From: Pelagimonas sp017744045
GTDB lineage: Bacteria > Pseudomonadota > Alphaproteobacteria > Rhodobacterales > Rhodobacteraceae
Strand: one strand, 5' to 3'
Assembly (NCBI RefSeq): GCF_017744045.1
Contig: NZ_JAGHRD010000001.1
Length of the DNA stretch: 64,000 nt
The translations under genes were made by a program, and so were the position numbers. The notes under the pieces are model-generated. The model saw only the letters and a program-made list of their open reading frames with translations. It ran no database searches and was not told the origin of the DNA. Below are positions 59,506-64,000 of this stretch, in pieces (the first letter of the stretch is position 1; the number at the start of each line of letters is the position of its first letter).

Positions 59506-62018
59506 GCTGGGCCACCTCTACGCGGTTCGCCCGCCGCGAGTTGCGCGGTGGATTGCGCGGGTTTCGGATCTTTCTGGCCTGCCTTGCTTTGGGCGTCGCC
59601 GCGATTGCCGGGGTCGGCTCGGTCAGATCGGCGATCCAACTGGGATTGACGGAACAAGGCGCGGTTTTGCTGGGCGGCGATGCCAAAGCGGAATTCACTT
59701 ATCGCTTTGCCAACGAAGCGGAAAAAGCCTGGTTGGCCTCGATATCTGAACAGATGTCCGAGGTGACGGATTTTCGCTCTATGGCAACGGTTGAGCGAGA
59801 AGGAGAGGCTGAACGCGCGCTGACTCAGGTAAAATCAGTCGATGCGGCCTATCCTTTGCTGGGTGAAATCGTACTTGATCCGCCCATGCAATTGTCCGCC
59901 GCGCTTGACGGGCAAGGGGCGGTGATGGCTCCGGCCTTGGCGGACCGGTTGGGGTTGGAGCCCGGCGAAAGCTTTCGCCTTGGATCACAAGAATTCACCC
60001 TGAACGCCATCCTGGAGCGCGAGCCAGATGATGCCGGTGACGGGTTTGGCCTAGGGCCGCGCACCATTGTGCGGACTGAGGCTTTGGAGGGTTCCGGCCT
60101 TCTGGCACCCGGGTCTCTGTTTGACACAGAATACCGGATGACCCTGCCGGCGGGATCGGATTTGGACATATTGGCCGCCCAAGCCAAGGCGGAATTTGAG
60201 CGCAGCGGATTAAAATGGCGCGACTCGCGCAATGGCGCGCCGGGCGTCGCGCGTTTTGTCGAAAGCCTGGGCAGTTTCCTGGTGCTGATCGGGTTATCGG
60301 GCCTTGCGGTTGGCGGGGTGGGCGTTTCCGCTGCCGTGCGCGCCTATCTGGCCAGCAAAACCTCGGTCATTGCCACCCTGCGCACATTAGGCGCGACTCG
60401 CGCAGTGATCTTTCAAACCTATTTCCTACAGATCGGCGCACTCAGCCTGTTGGGCATTGCCATTGGTCTTGCCCTGGGGGCCTTGGTTCCCATCCTTTTG
60501 GGCCCGATCATCGGAGCCGCGCTGCCCATTCCGGCTGTTTTCACCCTGCACCCGGCCCCATTGGCCGAAGCGGCGGTTTATGGCGTTCTGACGGCGTTGG
60601 TCTTTACCCTATGGCCTTTGGCACGCGCCGAAGAGGTCCGCGCCGCAACCCTGATGCGCGATGCTTTGCAAGGGGCAAAACGCCTGCCCGCCGCGCGATA
60701 TGTGGTTGCCACTCTGGTTCTTCTGGGGTTGCTGATTGGCACGGCGGTCATGTTCTCGGGCAACGCCATCCTGACCCTGTGGACCGCGGGCGGCATTCTT
60801 GGGGCGTTGATCCTGCTAGCCCTGGCCGCGCAACTGATACGCATCCTCGCCCGCGCCTTTGCACGTCGCGCGCGGGGGCGTCCGGTTTGGCGGTGGGCCT
60901 TGGCCGCAATTGGTGGCCCAGGTGAAAGCGCCGGATCGGTGGTTTTGTCACTGGGTTTGGGCCTGTCGGTACTGGCCGCTGTCGGGCAGATTGATGGCAA
61001 TCTACGCGGTGCCATTGCCCGCGACCTACCTGACATTGCGCCATCCTACTTCTTTGTCGATATCCAAAAGGATCAGATGCCCGGTTATCTGGAGCGGTTG
61101 CAAAGCGACCCTGCCGTATCCCGCGTTGACAGCGCGCCCATGCTGCGCGGGATCATCACCCGTATCAATGGCGAAGACGCGGAAAAAGTCGCAGGCGAAC
61201 ATTGGGTTATTCGCGGCGATCGCGGCATCACCTATGCTGCGGAACCGGACAGTCGCACCACCATCACCGAAGGCGAATGGTGGCCCAAGGATTACGCTGG
61301 CCCGCCGCAAATCAGCTTTGCCGCCGAAGAGGCTGAGGAATTGGGTTTGCGGCTTGGCGACACGCTGACGCTCAACATTCTGGGGCGCGATATCACCGCC
61401 GAAATCACCAGCTTTCGCGAGGTTGATTTTTCGACCGCCGGGATCGGCTTTGTCATGACGCTGAACCCGTCAGCACTACAGGGCGCGCCGCATTCCTTTA
61501 TTTCCACCGTCTATGCCGAAGAAGAGGCCGAGGCGCAGATCCTGCGTGATCTGGCCAGCACCTATCCCAACATCACCGCCATTCGGGTGCGCGACGCCAT
61601 TGATCGCGTGACCGAAATGCTGGCCGGGATTTCAGACGCAGTACGCTGGGGCGCGGCGGCCAGCCTGTTGACCGGGTTCCTCGTGCTGATCGGTGCGGCA
61701 GCAGCAGGCGAAGGCGCGCGCACTTACGAGGCCGCGGTTCTAAAAACGCTTGGTGCCTCGCGGCGGCGGATCTTGTCGAGCTTCACGTTGCGCTCTGCCC
61801 TTGTCGGCGGCGCGGCTGGCCTGGTGTCGCTTGGCGCGGGGATTGCTGGCGGCTGGGCGGTGATGACCTTTGTCATGGAGACCGAATTCCAGGTCATTTG
61901 GGGATCTGCCTTTGGTGTCATTTTGGGCGGGATTGCCGCGACATTGCTGGCCGGTCTGGGATTTGCCTGGCGCCCTCTGGCACGCAAACCTGCCTCAGTT
62001 CTGCGCGCGCGTGAATGA
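59502..62018 (+). CDS. ybbP: YbbP-type large ABC permease
   Basis: The 838-residue protein has N-terminal and repeated FtsX-type blocks: GFRIFLACLALGVAAIAGVG, LIGLSGLAVGGVGVSAAVRA, LGATRAVIFQTYFLQIGALS, and a second FtsX half ending in ILGGIAATLLAGLGFAWRPL. The two large periplasmic domains and about ten spans fit YbbP. It is co-transcribed with ybbA and divergent from tesA. The role of this set in bacteria is still not well defined. Confidence 0.92.
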   Translation: MSWATSTRFARRELRGGLRGFRIFLACLALGVAAIAGVGSVRSAIQLGLTEQGAVLLGGDAKAEFTYRFANEAEKAWLASISEQMSEVTDFRSMATVEREGEAERALTQVKSVDAAYPLLGEIVLDPPMQLSAALDGQGAVMAPALADRLGLEPGESFRLGSQEFTLNAILEREPDDAGDGFGLGPRTIVRTEALEGSGLLAPGSLFDTEYRMTLPAGSDLDILAAQAKAEFERSGLKWRDSRNGAPGVARFVESLGSFLVLIGLSGLAVGGVGVSAAVRAYLASKTSVIATLRTLGATRAVIFQTYFLQIGALSLLGIAIGLALGALVPILLGPIIGAALPIPAVFTLHPAPLAEAAVYGVLTALVFTLWPLARAEEVRAATLMRDALQGAKRLPAARYVVATLVLLGLLIGTAVMFSGNAILTLWTAGGILGALILLALAAQLIRILARAFARRARGRPVWRWALAAIGGPGESAGSVVLSLGLGLSVLAAVGQIDGNLRGAIARDLPDIAPSYFFVDIQKDQMPGYLERLQSDPAVSRVDSAPMLRGIITRINGEDAEKVAGEHWVIRGDRGITYAAEPDSRTTITEGEWWPKDYAGPPQISFAAEEAEELGLRLGDTLTLNILGRDITAEITSFREVDFSTAGIGFVMTLNPSALQGAPHSFISTVYAEEEAEAQILRDLASTYPNITAIRVRDAIDRVTEMLAGISDAVRWGAAASLLTGFLVLIGAAAAGEGARTYEAAVLKTLGASRRRILSSFTLRSALVGGAAGLVSLGAGIAGGWAVMTFVMETEFQVIWGSAFGVILGGIAATLLAGLGFAWRPLARKPASVLRARE

Positions 62019-62118
62019 GGGAGCAATTAGGGGGCCTTCTGCACAATTAGTCACCTTGAACCGCAGGCAAATGGCTGGCAATCACCTTTGCAACTGCAGC
62101 AAAAACCCGGACGGATGT

Positions 62119-63039
62119 ATGACCGATTCCCTGCCTATGCCGATTACCGCCCCGCTGACCAATGCCCAGCGCACGCAGCTTTTGAACCTTGTGCGCCGCG
62201 CCGCCAAGGCCGAGATCATGCCGCGCTTTCGCCTGCTCGACACCCATCAGATCGGCACAAAAACCGGCCCCGAAGATCTTGTGACCATTGCAGACAAAGC
62301 CGCCGAGGCCATGATCACCCGGGGCATCCTGACCATGTTCCCCAATGCGCTGATCATTGGTGAAGAACATGCCAGCGACAACCCGGACATCATTGACAAG
62401 ATCGCCGAAGCTGAGCTGTGCTTTACCATCGATCCGGTGGATGGCACCTGGAACTATGCCAAGGGGCTGACCTGTTTTGGCGTGATGGTGTCGATCCTGC
62501 GCTTTGGTAACCCGGTCTTTGGCCTGCTTTATGATCCGGTCATGAATGATGTGATCTGGGCCGATGATCAAAGCCCGGCAATGATGATTGGCCGCCGTGG
62601 GTTCAAGCGCAAACTAAGCACCTCCAAAGGTGGCCCGGTTGAGAATCTGACCGGCTATGTGCCCCTGTCCTTGATCCCCGAAGACAAGCGCATGGAGATG
62701 GTCAAAACCTTCCCGCGCTTTGAACGCGTGAATAGCCTGCGCTGCATGATGCAGGAAATGCGGATGCTGACCCAAGGCAATGCGGATTTCATCCTGACCG
62801 CCAAACTGACCCCATGGGACCAACCCGCCGGTGTCGTGACCGCACGCCAGGCTGGGGCGCATGTGGCGATGCTGGACGGCTCGGACTATCGCGGCGATCT
62901 GCGCGAGGGCTATATGCTGGCCGCATGTAACGTCGAAACCTGGGGCCGCGTGCGCGATATGTTCGATTTCCTGATCGACAAACCCGCAGCCGAAGAAGAA
63001 CCGGCCGTTGAAGAGACCCGCGACGCAGCTGACGCCTAA
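62119..63039 (+). CDS. Inositol-monophosphatase-family phosphatase
   Basis: From ATG 62119 (MTDSLPMPITAPLTNAQRTQ) the 306-residue protein has the lithium-sensitive phosphatase motifs: IIGEEHASD with the metal-binding Glu, FTIDPVDGTWNYAKG, and the late WDQPAGVVTARQAGA. It hydrolyses sugar or inositol phosphates or a PAP-type nucleotide. The acidic tail (PAAEEEPAVEETRDAADA) is unusual. A strong terminator follows. Confidence 0.9.
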   Translation: MTDSLPMPITAPLTNAQRTQLLNLVRRAAKAEIMPRFRLLDTHQIGTKTGPEDLVTIADKAAEAMITRGILTMFPNALIIGEEHASDNPDIIDKIAEAELCFTIDPVDGTWNYAKGLTCFGVMVSILRFGNPVFGLLYDPVMNDVIWADDQSPAMMIGRRGFKRKLSTSKGGPVENLTGYVPLSLIPEDKRMEMVKTFPRFERVNSLRCMMQEMRMLTQGNADFILTAKLTPWDQPAGVVTARQAGAHVAMLDGSDYRGDLREGYMLAACNVETWGRVRDMFDFLIDKPAAEEEPAVEETRDAADA

Positions 63040-63060
63040 CGCTACAATCCAAGACCAAAG

Positions 63061-63091
63061 AGAAAGCCCCGGGACATCCCGGGGCTTTCTT
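63061..63091. terminator. Bidirectional terminator between phosphatase gene and gcvP
   Basis: A perfect 13-bp stem (AGAAAGCCCCGGG with CCCGGGGCTTTCT) around ACAT, with T-rich flanks on both strands, between convergent genes. Confidence 0.9.
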
Positions 63092-63094
63092 GTT

Positions 63095-64000
63095 TCAGAG
63101 ATCCTCATCCGTCATTGGTGGACAGGTGCAGATTAGATTGCGGTCGCCATAGGCATTGTCGACCCGGTTGACCGGCGGCCAGTATTTGTCGACCCGGAAG
63201 GCCCCGGGAGGGAAGCACCCCTGCTCACGCGCATAGGGGCGATCCCAGTCACGCACGAGATCTTCCATCGTGTGCGGCGCGAATTTCAGCGGGTTGGCTT
63301 CGGCGTCAATCTTGCCCTCTTCAATCGCGCGAATTTCTTCGCGGATTGCCAGCATCGCATCACAGAACCGGTCCAGCTCAGCCTTGGTTTCGGACTCGGT
63401 CGGCTCCACCATCAAGGTCCCCGCCACTGGCCAGCTCATGGTTGGGGCGTGGAAACCGCAATCAATCAGGCGCTTGGCGATATCCTCAACCGTGACCCCG
63501 GCGCTGTCGGCAAAGGGGCGCACATCAAGGATACATTCATGCGCCACACGGCCGTCGCTACCGCGATAAAGCACGTCATACGCCCCTTCCAATCGCTTGG
63601 CGATGTAGTTGGCATTCAGGATCGCAACGCGTGTGGCCTGGGTCAGACCCTCGCCCCCCATCATCAAGATATAGGCCCATGAGATCGGCAGCAAAGACGG
63701 CGAGCCAAAGGGTGCTGCGCTGACCGCGCCTTCGCCCTTTTGCGGATCGCCGGGCAGATGCGGCACCAGATGCGCCTTAACTCCAATCGGGCCCATGCCG
63801 GGGCCACCACCGCCATGCGGAATGCAGAAGGTCTTGTGCAGGTTGAGGTGGCTGACATCGCCACCCAGGTCACCGGGACGCGACAGACCGACCATGGCAT
63901 TCATATTCGCCCCGTCGATATAGACCTGACCGCCATGATCATGGGTGATCTGGCACACTTCTTTCACGGTCTCCTCAAACACACCATGGGTGCTGGGATA
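63095..64000 (-). CDS. gcvP: Glycine dehydrogenase (P protein), 3' part
   Basis: The open frame enters from the right edge and encodes the last 300 or so residues of GcvP. The PLP-lysine motif LNLHKTFCIPHGGGGPGMGP is present, as are GQVYIDGANMNAMVGLSRPG and the C-terminal GCFPPGAF and NLICTCPP. It decarboxylates glycine and transfers an aminomethyl group to the H protein. The N-terminal two thirds lie outside the window, so completeness and any glycine riboswitch cannot be judged. Confidence 0.95.
   Translation of the reverse strand, partial: YPSTHGVFEETVKEVCQITHDHGGQVYIDGANMNAMVGLSRPGDLGGDVSHLNLHKTFCIPHGGGGPGMGPIGVKAHLVPHLPGDPQKGEGAVSAAPFGSPSLLPISWAYILMMGGEGLTQATRVAILNANYIAKRLEGAYDVLYRGSDGRVAHECILDVRPFADSAGVTVEDIAKRLIDCGFHAPTMSWPVAGTLMVEPTESETKAELDRFCDAMLAIREEIRAIEEGKIDAEANPLKFAPHTMEDLVRDWDRPYAREQGCFPPGAFRVDKYWPPVNRVDNAYGDRNLICTCPPMTDEDL

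Noticed and set aside
1..64000. CRISPR array, rRNA operon or intact tRNA gene
   Set aside because: No regularly spaced direct repeats and no rRNA or full cloverleaf sequence found; only the tRNA-Arg 3' half at 32826-32876.

Overview
The window looks like a piece of chromosome from a marine-type alphaproteobacterium of the Rhodobacteraceae (Roseobacter group). This rests on gene content and order: a divergent luxI/luxR pair, a pcaC-H-G block carrying a DUF849 (BKACE) gene, the fliL/fliF-fliH-fliN-fliP flagellar block, tesA beside ybbA-ybbP, and moderately high G+C throughout. The assignment is inference; no rRNA or other marker gene is present.

Positions 1-20522 hold the most striking locus. 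An acyl-homoserine-lactone synthase gene (minus strand) and a LuxR-type receptor gene (plus strand) diverge. Facing luxR is an apparently single minus-strand operon of 21 genes (20394 down to 1853). It encodes two acyl carrier proteins, two ketosynthase/chain-length-factor pairs (one fused into a single protein), an acyltransferase, two dehydratases, two ketoreductases plus a degenerate SDR, a thioesterase, a phosphopantetheinyl transferase, a membrane-anchored FeeM-like N-acyltransferase and a GcvT-like folate protein. It also encodes its own outer-membrane delivery set: LolA-like carrier, LolCDE-like ABC transporter, TPR proteins and a beta-barrel protein. The genes mostly overlap or touch. 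The operon promoter region and the luxI promoter region, 19.5 kb apart, share a gapless 46-bp element with two palindromes spaced two helical turns apart. The simplest reading is a quorum-controlled, aryl-polyene/ladderane-like lipid pathway whose product is put into the outer membrane.

Positions 20684-32887 are accessory and partly decayed. They hold an IS5-type element whose transposase is broken by a 7-bp duplication, an HxlR-type regulator with a haloacid dehalogenase, and a plus-strand detoxification operon (MdaB-type quinone reductase, three glutathione S-transferases, a KefG/KefB-type pair, a DsbA/FrnE protein and a quinone oxidoreductase). Within it the Kef gene has an internal deletion and the DsbA gene has an in-frame stop. 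A chimeric sugar-lactone-lactonase-like ORF and a tyrosine recombinase follow; the recombinase 3' end is made of a tRNA-Arg(CCU) 3' fragment, an integration scar.

Positions 33155-45722 carry catabolic and respiratory genes: pcaC-pcaH-pcaG plus BKACE for protocatechuate; a metalloprotease / metallo-beta-lactamase-fold pair opposite a patatin-like phospholipase (function unknown, possible conflict module); and a redox cluster of a NirB-like flavoprotein with a haem-b-type membrane domain, an undecahaem-type cytochrome, two small cytochromes and a globin, closed by a strong terminator.

Positions 45974-64000 are mostly core functions: a Wza-type export lipoprotein, PrpA-like phosphatase, nicotinamidase, YegD-like Hsp70, tRNA hydroxylation protein TrhO, aldose epimerase, flagellar genes, L,D-transpeptidase, TesA/YbbA/YbbP, an inositol-monophosphatase-family enzyme and the 3' part of gcvP running off the end.
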